Source of the DNA: Pseudohongiella acticola
GTDB lineage: Bacteria > Pseudomonadota > Gammaproteobacteria > Pseudomonadales > Pseudohongiellaceae
NCBI RefSeq assembly: GCF_001758195.1
Contig: NZ_MASR01000001.1
Coordinates: 1,798,001 to 1,862,000 of the forward strand
DNA length: 64,000 bases
Reading direction: 5' to 3'
Part shown: piece after piece, positions 45,988-55,093 of the stretch
Layout: each line of letters opens with the position of its first letter
Position numbering within the stretch: the first letter of the stretch is position 1
The notes under the pieces: generated by a model
Databases searched by the model: none
The model's input: only the letters and a program-made list of their open reading frames with translations
What the model was told of the DNA's origin: nothing
Program-made: the position numbers and the translations under genes

Positions 45988-46228
45988 AACGATATCCTGT
46001 TGAATCCGGTAAATTTTCCATTCAATTAAGCCAATCTGTGAATATCCTGCATATCAGCCCCCAGCGTCAATGTAATAAATCTGCAAGAACCGGAAGCAAT
46101 GCTGTTGGCGTCGGCGACCGCGTTAACGACGAGTCCCTGTATTGGCTCAGTAATGCTGACAGACAGCGACAGCTGAGGTATTGTTTCGATCATGTTAACG
46201 CTGGTATAACTTACCTTTGGTATCCCTT

Positions 46229-47521
46229 ATGAGAACCTTGATTGTCGCCCTGCTTATGACCCTTATCAGTTCTGCCCTGCATGCACAGACCAACCGAATC
46301 GACCTGATCCGTCCTGATGCCCCCGAACTGGCACACTTCGGCGAATTCGATATTGGCGTAAGAACCGTCGATGTTACCGACGGTGAGCGCGCCGATGTGC
46401 TCAATATGCAACGCGATGAAGAGACACCACTATACGATCGCACACTGACACTGGAGATCTGGTACCCGGCACAATTGAGCGCGGACCAGACACCCGGTAC
46501 ACAGTATCAGGCGCGCACGCGTAATGTGGACCTGACGGCCACCCTGCATGGTCGCGCTGTCCGTGATGCCGATCCGCTACGCGGCGAGTCCCGCTACCCC
46601 CTGATCATCATTTCCCACGGCTACCCGGGCAATCGTTACCTGCTCAGCCACCTGGGCGAAAATCTGGCCAGCAAAGGGTATGTGGTGGCGTCCATCGATC
46701 ATCGCGACAGCACCTATGAAGACCAGCAGAACATCAATAGCACGCTCTATAACCGTGCCATGGATCAGCGCTTTGTGCTATCAGCCATCGCTGACTTCGG
46801 TGCTGACGATGACCACTTTCTGGGCGGCGTGGTTGACGCTGACAACACCGGCCTGATTGGTTACTCCATGGGCGGTTATGGCGCCGTTAACAACCTGGGC
46901 GCCGGTTACAGCGATGGCGGCGTGGGTTTTATTGCGGCCCCGCCCAATCGCCTGCTGGATGAACTGGCTGCCTCGAATCCGGATTTCAGCGCCAGCCTCG
47001 ATCCGCGCATCAAGGCCGGTGTGCCAATCGCGCCCTGGGGCATGAATACCGGTTTCTGGGATGCTGAGGGTCTCGCCGGTATTCAGGTACCGACGCTGTT
47101 TGTCGCCGGTGATGCCGACACCACGTCCGGCTATGAAAATGGCATCAAGGCGATCTATGACGGCGCCGTCAACAGTGATCGCTACATGCTGGTGTTCAAG
47201 AACGCCGGTCACAGCGCGGCGGCACCGATTCCGTTGCCGGTCGAGTTTCTGGATCGCGAAGACACCAGCGGCGCCGGCCATTACACGGATGCGGTGTGGG
47301 ACACGCTGCGCATGAACAATATCCTGCAGCATTTTGTCACCGCGTTTCTGGATCTGCACTTGAAAGGTGATACTGATAAGGCCGCTTACCTGGACGTCGT
47401 CGAAGATGGCGCCGACGGTGTTTATGCCATGAACCCGAACGGGCAGGCTCGCGGCGACCATACTTACTGGCGTGGTTTTGGCCAGGGCTCGGCGGTAGGT
47501 TTGAAGCTGTACCGCAACTGA
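46229..47521 (+). CDS. Secreted alpha/beta hydrolase
   Basis: A 430-residue exported hydrolase with a signal peptide (MRTLIVALLMTLISSALHAQ). The oxyanion-hole region is seen as LIIISHGYPGNRYL near residue 130, the nucleophile elbow as GYSMGGYGAVNN near residue 210, and the likely catalytic histidine in NAGHSAAAP near 330. The architecture resembles dienelactone-hydrolase or PAF-acetylhydrolase-like esterases of marine bacteria; the substrate is unknown. I choose ATG 46229 because it begins the signal peptide; the in-frame TTG at 46217 has no advantage. A TTGTTT-N18-TATAAC pair at 46181-46210 could be a promoter, though the leader would be very short. Confidence 0.85.
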   Translation: MRTLIVALLMTLISSALHAQTNRIDLIRPDAPELAHFGEFDIGVRTVDVTDGERADVLNMQRDEETPLYDRTLTLEIWYPAQLSADQTPGTQYQARTRNVDLTATLHGRAVRDADPLRGESRYPLIIISHGYPGNRYLLSHLGENLASKGYVVASIDHRDSTYEDQQNINSTLYNRAMDQRFVLSAIADFGADDDHFLGGVVDADNTGLIGYSMGGYGAVNNLGAGYSDGGVGFIAAPPNRLLDELAASNPDFSASLDPRIKAGVPIAPWGMNTGFWDAEGLAGIQVPTLFVAGDADTTSGYENGIKAIYDGAVNSDRYMLVFKNAGHSAAAPIPLPVEFLDREDTSGAGHYTDAVWDTLRMNNILQHFVTAFLDLHLKGDTDKAAYLDVVEDGADGVYAMNPNGQARGDHTYWRGFGQGSAVGLKLYRN

Positions 47522-47539
47522 TCGTTGTTGTCAGACCAC

Positions 47540-47563
47540 AGGCCCGGCAACAACGCCGGGCCT
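47540..47563. terminator. Hairpin between convergent hydrolase and glycosyltransferase genes
   Basis: AGGCCCGGC (47540-47548) and GCCGGGCCT (47555-47563) form a perfect 9-base stem with the loop AACAAC. It lies between two convergent stop codons, a usual place for a shared terminator. Neither strand has a clear T run after it, so intrinsic termination is uncertain. Confidence 0.45.
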
Positions 47564-48471
47564 CAGCCTTTCAGTTTTGCTACCAGGCGCCGAAGCCCAC
47601 TGCGCACGCCCGTGTTCAGCCGACCACCAGTATAGCGTCCCTTGGCCATATGCCGTATCCGGTACACGCCGGGCACCTCGATGGGTTCGCCCTGGGTCCG
47701 CAACAACCAGCGAAACGCACGATCTTCGTAAGCCTTGCACCAGGTCTCTGACGGTTGCTGATAGTAGGACAGGCTCTCGCAATAGCCCACCGCACGGGCG
47801 ACATCGCCCTGAGTAATCTGGAGCGGGCCGGTAGCACGGTCACGCGGAAAGTGTGAAAACAGCCCGGGGTCAACATCCAGTACCTGCAAAGGTGTCATCA
47901 CTGGCGACAGCAGTGGCGAGTCCGGCGGCAACAATCCGGTGCATTGTTCGGCGGACGGAAACACCAGCGCATCACGCCGCCCCTGCAGCGCCTGAGCCAG
48001 GCCATCAAGGCAATCCTCGCGGAACAACAGGTCGCAATCGGTAAACCAGACCCAGTCGGCAACACTGTTTTTGGCGGCCTGGTTGCGGCCAATGGCCCGG
48101 CGGAATAACGCCTGGCGTGGCAGCTTCTGCCAATTCCAGCGCACCCCCGGTACATCCACGCCAGCGAAATATTTTAGCAGCGCCACGGTCTTCTCATCCT
48201 CGTCTCCGTAATAGACGGTCATCGTGACATCCATCTGTCTGGGCGGGAACAACACCAGTGAACTGAGCTGGTAAACCAGCATGTGAGCATAATTCCAGCA
48301 ATGGCTGACGATTTCGATATGCAAGCGGCCTGCACGGGCCTCACGCTGTTCAGGGCCGGGCAGGTCTGGCAAAAACCAGCTGGCCGGCGCCAGGCCACTG
48401 GCGGCCAGGCGCAACAGCCGACCCTGCATGGCATCGCTCCAACGTGGCTCTGGCACTTTGAATTCATTCAT
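47563..48471 (-). CDS. GT-A fold glycosyltransferase
   Basis: A 302-residue predicted glycosyltransferase. The N-terminal strand IEIVSHCWNYAHMLVYQLSSL near residue 50 and the FTDCDLLFREDCL segment near 143 (a DxD-like metal-nucleotide motif) point to a GT-A fold acting with a UDP- or GDP-sugar. The C-terminal region is basic (GLRRLVAKLKG). No membrane helix is seen. Its divergent neighbour is kdkA, which suggests a role in lipopolysaccharide core assembly, but this is only inferred. Confidence 0.78.
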   Translation of the reverse strand: MNEFKVPEPRWSDAMQGRLLRLAASGLAPASWFLPDLPGPEQREARAGRLHIEIVSHCWNYAHMLVYQLSSLVLFPPRQMDVTMTVYYGDEDEKTVALLKYFAGVDVPGVRWNWQKLPRQALFRRAIGRNQAAKNSVADWVWFTDCDLLFREDCLDGLAQALQGRRDALVFPSAEQCTGLLPPDSPLLSPVMTPLQVLDVDPGLFSHFPRDRATGPLQITQGDVARAVGYCESLSYYQQPSETWCKAYEDRAFRWLLRTQGEPIEVPGVYRIRHMAKGRYTGGRLNTGVRSGLRRLVAKLKG

Positions 48472-48630
48472 GTTGTCTGGCTTTTTGTTTGGCTAGAGGC
48501 AAAAAAGAACTATCTTAGCGGAAAAATGCGGGTTAATCTCTCTGCTGCACCCACTCAAATAAAACAGACATAACAATAATTAAGACATTTGGTTGTCACT
48601 TTGCTGACAAACTCAACCTGTTAAAGTGAA

Positions 48631-49401
48631 ATGATGCGATATACCCAATATAAAAGCCGTAACCAATACGTGCTCTTCAATCAGAATGTGCTGAACGCTT
48701 TCTGCGACTCCATTTTCACGATCAAACCCGAGCGCCTGACACCTGTCTGCAGCGATGAACAGGGGCGCGGAACCGTTGTGTTTTTTGAACATGAAGAACG
48801 TGAGCTGGTGCTCAAACGCTATCACCGGGGCGGCTTGATTGGCCGGTTTGTCAGTTCTACCTATTTTTTCCGCAGCCTGAAGAAGGCCCGTATGTGGCAG
48901 GAATTCGAACTGCTGGCGCAAATGCGGGACATGGGGCTGCCCGTGCCGCGGCCGGTTGCCGCGCGCTGCACCAAAACCTCACCTTGTACCTATCAGGGCG
49001 AAGTCATCGTCGAACGAATCTGCAACGCTCAGACATTGGCGGAGCTGCTATGCAACGAAGCCCTGGCCGAGAAAACCTGGGAAGCACTGGGTCTGGTGAT
49101 TCGTCGCTTCCATCAGCATCAGGTCGATCATGCTGACCTGAATGCCTGCAACATCCTGATCAATGCCACCGGTCAGATCTATCTGATCGACTTTGACAAG
49201 AGCCATATCCGTGCGCGCCACGACCATGGCTGGTGCCAGAGTAATCTGAGCCGCCTGCGCCGCTCACTGCAAAAGTGGAAAAACCGGCAACCGACTTTCC
49301 ATTTTGAAGCGAAGCACTGGCGAGCGCTGGAACGCGGTTACCAGGGAGCTCAGGTATCGCCCGTCCGGTCTACGCACGCCGTGCCGGTCGCCAGCCGCTA
49401 G
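48631..49401 (+). CDS. kdkA: 3-deoxy-D-manno-octulosonic acid kinase
   Basis: Phosphorylates Kdo in the lipopolysaccharide inner core. The 256-residue protein has the small kinase fold of the family: VFFEHEERELVLKRYHRGGLIGRFV near residue 50 with the ATP-binding lysine, the catalytic loop DHADLNACNILI near 165-176, and the DFDKSHIR metal site near 188. The N-terminal RYTQYKSRNQYVLFN segment is also typical. It is divergent from a glycosyltransferase gene across 159 bases. Organisms with KdkA generally make a single, phosphorylated Kdo. The stop lies six bases from the convergent monooxygenase stop. Confidence 0.92.
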   Translation: MMRYTQYKSRNQYVLFNQNVLNAFCDSIFTIKPERLTPVCSDEQGRGTVVFFEHEERELVLKRYHRGGLIGRFVSSTYFFRSLKKARMWQEFELLAQMRDMGLPVPRPVAARCTKTSPCTYQGEVIVERICNAQTLAELLCNEALAEKTWEALGLVIRRFHQHQVDHADLNACNILINATGQIYLIDFDKSHIRARHDHGWCQSNLSRLRRSLQKWKNRQPTFHFEAKHWRALERGYQGAQVSPVRSTHAVPVASR

Positions 49402-49407
49402 CATTTC

Positions 49408-50898
49408 CTAGCGAAAACTCAACACACCGTCTTCAAGCGCACCGTGCCTCAGCAGTTTGCGATCGCGTTTGTAGTACTGGGTATTCACCCACGGCTCACG
49501 ATCTCCCTGTTTGGGAAAGCGATGCATCATGCGTTGCATATAACCAGCAGAAAAATCATCAATGAAAGGTCGCGGCGTCATGGCTTTATCGGTTTCCCGC
49601 AACCGGGGCCGGCAACTGTGGGTGCCGGTCTCATCCAGATGATTGACCAGACGGCAGAAGAACTCGGCAGTCAGGTCGGCGCGTAGCGTCCATGACGCAT
49701 TGATATAACCAAAGGTGAACACCAAGTTGGGCACACCAGAATACATCAGGCCTTTGTAGGACCAGGTGTCAGCAAAATCCAGCGGTTTTCCATCCAGACT
49801 GAAGCTGACTCCGCCCAGCACTTTCAGATTGAGCCCGGTCGCGGTGACGATGATATCGGCCGGCAGCGTCTGGCCACTTTTTAGTTGAATACCTTGCTCG
49901 GTAAAACGCTCGATATGATCAGTGACCATCTCCGTCTGGCCGGTCCTGATGGACTTGAACAGGTCCGCGTTGGGCACCAGGCACAGACGCTGATCCCAGG
50001 GGTTGTAGCTGGGTGTGAAGTGCGTGGCAACATCGTAGTCCGGCCCCAGCTCTTTACTCACCATGTGCAGCAGCTTCGCCTTCAGTTGTTCTGGCCGGGT
50101 GCGTGAGCGCCGGTAGATAAACTGCTGCAGCAACACATTCTTCCAGCGCGTGATGGCGTAGGCCCAGGTCTCCGGCAGCACACTGCGCATGGCATTGGCA
50201 AGCGTGTCTTTGTCCGGACGCGATACCACGTAAGTCGGCGAGCGCTGCAGTACCGTGACCTGCGCCGCCTGTTCTGCCATCGCCGGCGCCAGTGTCATGG
50301 CGGTGGCACCCGACCCGATAATGACCACACGTTTATTGCGGTAATCCAGATCCTGTGGCCAGTGCTGGGGGTGCACCACCGGCCCGGTGAAGTCTTCGCG
50401 GCCAGCAAAATCCGGCGTATATCCCTGCTCATAACTGTAGTAGCCGGAGCACATCAACAGCATGCGGCAGCGCAGCGTAGTCGTCTGGTTCTCGCCCACG
50501 TCAATGCTCAGCGTCCACAGCGCGTCCGTTTCTGACCAGTCTGCTTTTAGCAGTTTGTGCTGATAGCGAATATGCGGATTGATGCCACGCTCGTCGGCGG
50601 TCTCCTTTACGTAGTTCAGGATTGCCGGACCATCGGCGATAGCCTTGGCCGCGCGCCAGGGTTTGAAACGGTAGCCCAGGGTATGCATGTCGCTGTCGGA
50701 ACGAATGCCTGGATAACGGAACAGATCCCAGGTACCGCCCATGTCGGCACGGGCTTCCAGAATCAGGTAGGACTTGCCGGGGCAATTCTCCTGCAGATGC
50801 GCGGCGGCGCCGATACCTGACAGGCCGGCGCCTATGATGATCACGTCCAGTGTTTCGCGACCGGCTGCGGAAGCTGTTTGATCGGTTGCTGTCGCCAC
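49408..50898 (-). CDS. Flavin-containing monooxygenase, EthA-like
   Basis: A 496-residue class B flavoprotein monooxygenase, which uses NADPH and O2 for Baeyer-Villiger or S/N oxidations. It has the FAD motif DVIIIGAGLSGIGAAAHL near residue 18, the family fingerprint FTGPVVHPQHWP near 170, and a second dinucleotide motif VVIIGSGATAMTLAPAMAE. Segments such as LTPSYNPWDQRLCLVPNADLF resemble EthA-type proteins. The substrate is unknown. GTG at 50898 is the likely start, with GAGGT seven bases upstream. It is alone on the minus strand and divergent from the hybrid kinase gene. Confidence 0.9.
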   Translation of the reverse strand: MATATDQTASAAGRETLDVIIIGAGLSGIGAAAHLQENCPGKSYLILEARADMGGTWDLFRYPGIRSDSDMHTLGYRFKPWRAAKAIADGPAILNYVKETADERGINPHIRYQHKLLKADWSETDALWTLSIDVGENQTTTLRCRMLLMCSGYYSYEQGYTPDFAGREDFTGPVVHPQHWPQDLDYRNKRVVIIGSGATAMTLAPAMAEQAAQVTVLQRSPTYVVSRPDKDTLANAMRSVLPETWAYAITRWKNVLLQQFIYRRSRTRPEQLKAKLLHMVSKELGPDYDVATHFTPSYNPWDQRLCLVPNADLFKSIRTGQTEMVTDHIERFTEQGIQLKSGQTLPADIIVTATGLNLKVLGGVSFSLDGKPLDFADTWSYKGLMYSGVPNLVFTFGYINASWTLRADLTAEFFCRLVNHLDETGTHSCRPRLRETDKAMTPRPFIDDFSAGYMQRMMHRFPKQGDREPWVNTQYYKRDRKLLRHGALEDGVLSFR

Positions 50899-51114
50899 TT
50901 CGTTTACCTCTGTTTTTTTGACGAGCCGGAAGTATACCTAATAAAACCCGACAGAAGCTCCGTAGGGTGAGTTGAGTCGCCATTTTTCACCTCGACACCC
51001 CAGGCGTACACGTTTATTCTTGCCAGTCCTTTTTGGTAATGTCAGCAGCGGGGAAGTAGTGTTCCGGTTTTTCCTGATTTCGGCGATCAATGTCGAAACC
51101 CAAGAGTCGTCATC

Positions 51115-54100
51115 ATGAGTTGCGGGAGACTCGTGCAAAAAATTGGTGCCGCGCTGGCCGTATTGCTGCTGAGCACCCTGTGCCTGGCTCAGGAACGGGA
51201 TGCGCTACTGCAACTCACCCCTTCGACAGATCACTATCAACTGACGCCCTACCTGCACGTACTTGAAGACGTGCAGGGGCGCTGGGGCCTGCAACAGGCC
51301 ATCGCTGAATTTGAGGCAACACCAACGCCTGCGTTAATGCGGGGCATCGACAATTTTGGTCTCAGTGACTCCGTGTACTGGATAAAAGCCGATGTTCAGC
51401 TTCAGGGTGAATCCGACGGCTGGTTGTTGGAGATGTCCTACCCGGCACTTGATCGCATCGACCTGTTCTATCGGGACGGCTCTGGCGAGTTGATTCAAAA
51501 AACCGGCGGCGACACCCTGCCATTCAGCTCCCGCGACCTGCAATATCCTACGGTTGTGTTCAGCCTGGATCTTAGCTCCGATCGCGTATCGTCGCTGTAT
51601 TTCAGAGTCGCCAGCCAGGGCTCGGTGCAGTTCCCGATGAGCATCTGGCAGGGTGATGCTTTCCGCAATAGTCAGGTCAGGAACCTGCTGGGGCTGGGCC
51701 TCTATTACGGCATCATGTTCGCCATGGTCTTCTACAATCTGTTCATTCTGTTGTCGATACGCGACCGCAGCTATCTTTACTACATTCTTTACGTGCTGGG
51801 CATCATTGGTTATCAGATGGCCAACGACGGTCTCGCGCATCAGTTCCTGTGGCCTGAATTCCCGCAATTCGGCACCTACAGCCTGACCTCTTCCGCCTGC
51901 CTGGCGCTGGTATTTGGCCTGTTGTTCTGCACATCCTTTTTGCAGGTTAAGCAGCACAGTCCGCTGTTACACAAAGGCCTGCTGGGGCTGGCCGTGTTGA
52001 CGGCGCTGGCCGGAGTTGCGCCCGTCCTGCTGGACTCCTACACACTTGCTGCCATCGCCACACCGGCGCTGGGGATTTTTGTCGCGCTGGTGATTATGCT
52101 GACCGGCTCCTGGATCATGTTAAAAGGCTTCCGGGCAGCGCGGTTTTTCATGCTGGCCTGGGTCGTGTTCCTCATTGCCACGATCGAAGTGTCAATGCAG
52201 CGTTACGGTTTGCTGGGCAGCAACTTCCTTACCGAAAACGGGATGTATATCGGCACTGCAATGGAAATGTTGCTGTTGTCGCTGGCACTGGCGGACCGCA
52301 TCAACACGCTGACCAGAGACCGCGAGCTGGCCGTGACGCGCCTGCTGGAGAACAATGCGCTGACCATCCAGACGCTGGAGCGGGCTGATTCGATGAAAAA
52401 CGAATTCATCGCCAATGTCTCTCACGAGCTGCGCACACCGCTGACCGGCATGGTGGGACTGCTCGATATCGTGATCCCGAAAGTGGAAGGTCGAATCGAG
52501 ACGAAAGACATGGAGAATCTGGCGATGATACGCAGCAGTGGCTGGCGCCTGACCTCCCTGGTCAATGACATTGTTGATATTTCTGCCATCAACCGGGATT
52601 ACCTGCGGCTCGAACGTAAACCGGTTGATATCAACACCATTGTCAACCTGGTGCTGGCAATGTGCCAGCCTCTGGTCGGCAACAAGGATCTGACGCTGAA
52701 ATCGGAGGTGCCCGCTGATCTGCCGCTGGCGTTTGCAGACGAGGACCGGATTCAGCAGATCATTTTTAACCTGGTCTCCAATGCTGTGAAATTCACTTTT
52801 TCCGGAAGCATCACAGTCAGCGCCGAAGTCCAGGGATCAACGCTTCTGGTCAGCGTCCGGGACACCGGCATGGGCATCGCGAAGGAACGTCAGGAAGCCA
52901 TATTCGAGGCGTTCGAGCACGAAGACAGCACCATTCAGCGTGAGTTCGGTGGTAGCGGACTGGGCCTGTCCATCGCCAATAAACTGTTGCATCTGCACGG
53001 CAGTCATTTCGACGTGGACAGTGCACCCGGCGCGGGCGCCTGTTTCCGCTTCGGCCTGCCCCTGGCGGGGGAGGCTGATTTGGCGACCGAGCAGAGCAGC
53101 GACACATCCCGACTGCTGACGTTGACACCCAGACCGGTGCTATTGCCATTGGCAGCGCCAGAATCACACACGTCGGAAAGTCCGGCAGTGAGCACTGGCA
53201 AGTCAATCCTGATTGTCGACGATGAGGCCATCAACCTGCATGTGCTGCAGGAATATCTCAAGGACCACTACCGGCTTCTGCTGGCTCAGGACGGCTTTGA
53301 AGCGCTGGCCATTCTCGAGCAAGAACAACCCGAGCTGGTGTTGCTGGACCTGATGATGCCACGCATGAGCGGTTATGAACTTTGCCGGAAGATTCGGGAA
53401 ATACACTCACCAGGTGATTTGCCCGTTCTTATTCTGACCGCGAAGAATCAGGTCGAGGACATGGTCGCCAGTCTCCGGGCAGGGGCCAACGACTACCTGT
53501 CCAAGCCTTTCCTGAAAGACGAATTGCTGGCGCGTATCGACAAACAGCTTCAGTTGCACGACCTGATCCTGATGCGGGATGAGAACATCCGCCTGCAGGA
53601 ACAGATCAGGCGATACCGCGACGCCGAGCTCAGGCTGCATGCGTCCAGACAGCGTCTGGCGTCAATGCTGGATGTTGGCAGCGATGCCTTGCTGGCTGTT
53701 GATGAAGGCGGAGATATTGTCTTTATGAATCGCCTGGCAGCTACTTTGCTGGGCGGCAACAATGCTGAACTGACTGGCAGGCCGGTTGAAATACTGGCCG
53801 GCAATCAGGATCAGCATCCATTCAATTTTCCATTTCAGCAGACCTATATTTCTGAGGACACGGAGGCACCGCGTTACTTCAGTTGTGAGTTACTTTGCTG
53901 CGCAGAGGAGACCGGTGCCAGCGAATCAGTAAAGACGCTGCAGGCCTGCATTCTGCCGCTAGACCTGGAGCAGGAATTTTACGTGATCGTACTTGAGCAG
54001 TTGACTGCCAGACCCGAACTGGCACCTGTGCCAGTAGCGTCAGGGGAACCGCCGCAAATGCCCAGACTGATCGAAGAAGTCACGCGTAATACCCAACGTG

Positions 54101-54558
54101 TACAACTGTTGAGCGAATTGTTATTACATATTTCCACCGACACCCTACAACAGCAAAGTCAGTTGCTGGACAAACTCGCGGCGCTGGATGTGTGGATGGA
54201 AGACCTTGCTCGCGTTGTGAACTTGAACGTTGACCAGGGCGAACTGGAATTCCGGCAGGCACTGGTGACATTAATGCAACAATGCGTAGACGTCTGGCAA
54301 CGGACCACCCAGCGCAGCGTGCTCGACCTGGCCGAACAAAGTCGCATCTGGCGTGTCAGCATCGATAACGGTCGATTGCGGGCCCGTTCCATGGAGCGCT
54401 ATCTCAACCTGAGCAAACTGCCGCGCAACCCTCGTTGGCGCGAAGTCAGCCGCACGGCCTATTACCTGCTGGGTAATCTGGCGTTGCGCCAGGACGACAA
54501 AGAGTCACTCGAGACCTCTCTGCAACGCATGCAGGACCTATTACGCAACCAGCGTTAG
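51115..54558 (+). CDS. Hybrid sensor histidine kinase with 7TMR-DISM sensor
   Basis: A 1147-residue multi-domain signal protein. A signal peptide leads into a periplasmic 7TMR-DISM extracellular domain (residues ~40-175). Seven membrane helices follow at ~185-390, then HisKA (NVSHELRTPLTG, histidine near 434) and an HATPase domain (~540-655, with GGSGLGLSIANKL). A receiver domain is at ~695-815 (IVDDEAIN, LLDLMMPRMSG, LSKPF), then a PAS-like domain at ~845-930. The helical C-terminus of about 200 residues has no DNA-binding motif. The phosphorelay partner is not adjacent. Sensors of this type often detect carbohydrates or related ligands. No clear ribosome binding site is seen at ATG 51115, but the signal peptide supports the start. 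Confidence 0.9.
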   Translation: MSCGRLVQKIGAALAVLLLSTLCLAQERDALLQLTPSTDHYQLTPYLHVLEDVQGRWGLQQAIAEFEATPTPALMRGIDNFGLSDSVYWIKADVQLQGESDGWLLEMSYPALDRIDLFYRDGSGELIQKTGGDTLPFSSRDLQYPTVVFSLDLSSDRVSSLYFRVASQGSVQFPMSIWQGDAFRNSQVRNLLGLGLYYGIMFAMVFYNLFILLSIRDRSYLYYILYVLGIIGYQMANDGLAHQFLWPEFPQFGTYSLTSSACLALVFGLLFCTSFLQVKQHSPLLHKGLLGLAVLTALAGVAPVLLDSYTLAAIATPALGIFVALVIMLTGSWIMLKGFRAARFFMLAWVVFLIATIEVSMQRYGLLGSNFLTENGMYIGTAMEMLLLSLALADRINTLTRDRELAVTRLLENNALTIQTLERADSMKNEFIANVSHELRTPLTGMVGLLDIVIPKVEGRIETKDMENLAMIRSSGWRLTSLVNDIVDISAINRDYLRLERKPVDINTIVNLVLAMCQPLVGNKDLTLKSEVPADLPLAFADEDRIQQIIFNLVSNAVKFTFSGSITVSAEVQGSTLLVSVRDTGMGIAKERQEAIFEAFEHEDSTIQREFGGSGLGLSIANKLLHLHGSHFDVDSAPGAGACFRFGLPLAGEADLATEQSSDTSRLLTLTPRPVLLPLAAPESHTSESPAVSTGKSILIVDDEAINLHVLQEYLKDHYRLLLAQDGFEALAILEQEQPELVLLDLMMPRMSGYELCRKIREIHSPGDLPVLILTAKNQVEDMVASLRAGANDYLSKPFLKDELLARIDKQLQLHDLILMRDENIRLQEQIRRYRDAELRLHASRQRLASMLDVGSDALLAVDEGGDIVFMNRLAATLLGGNNAELTGRPVEILAGNQDQHPFNFPFQQTYISEDTEAPRYFSCELLCCAEETGASESVKTLQACILPLDLEQEFYVIVLEQLTARPELAPVPVASGEPPQMPRLIEEVTRNTQRVQLLSELLLHISTDTLQQQSQLLDKLAALDVWMEDLARVVNLNVDQGELEFRQALVTLMQQCVDVWQRTTQRSVLDLAEQSRIWRVSIDNGRLRARSMERYLNLSKLPRNPRWREVSRTAYYLLGNLALRQDDKESLETSLQRMQDLLRNQR

Positions 54559-54750
54559 ATTTCCCAAGCCTCTAAAAAATAAATAAAAATCCTGTATTTT
54601 TCCCGATTTCTCCCCGCCCTGCCTAACTTGTCCTTCGGTTTTACCGCACCCCGGCTGCTTCCTGTGTGAAGCTTAGCTCCCGTCATTCAGGCCAGCCGTG
54701 TGCCGTAGGTTAATCCCTGCCAGCCGGCCCCAAGTGCACTGGACACGTTT

Positions 54751-55017
54751 ATGTTGATGAGAAAAATGGAACTGCCACAACGCTACAACGAACGCACCTT
54801 ATCCGAGATGCGGGATGTCTTCCCACAATGCGCTGAGCGAGAGCTGCAACGCTGGGCACGGGCGCGAATTTATTTCCTGCTGGGCCGACAACCGGGCGAC
54901 TGCCTCAACGAGCTGAGAGACATCGCCTGCTGGATACGGGATGAGCACAGCCACTGGTTGCTGCATGACTGGTTCTGGGATGAGTACGTCAGGATCAATT
55001 GCCGCGCCGATGCATGA
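54751..55017 (+). CDS. Small hypothetical protein
   Basis: An 88-residue protein I do not recognise. It is mostly helical and charged, with four tryptophans in the second half (ACWIRDEHSHWLLHDWFWDEY) and two cysteines. It has no signal peptide or membrane helix. The start may be ATG 54751, 54757 or 54766, none with a strong ribosome binding site. It lies between the hybrid kinase and the giant secreted protein, 76 bases before the latter. Confidence 0.55.
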   Translation: MLMRKMELPQRYNERTLSEMRDVFPQCAERELQRWARARIYFLLGRQPGDCLNELRDIACWIRDEHSHWLLHDWFWDEYVRINCRADA

Positions 55018-55093
55018 CCGGAGTATCAGCGTCAGTGACATCCGGATCACACAATACAGATAAACGATTGTTATAACAGAAGAGATTTTTATT

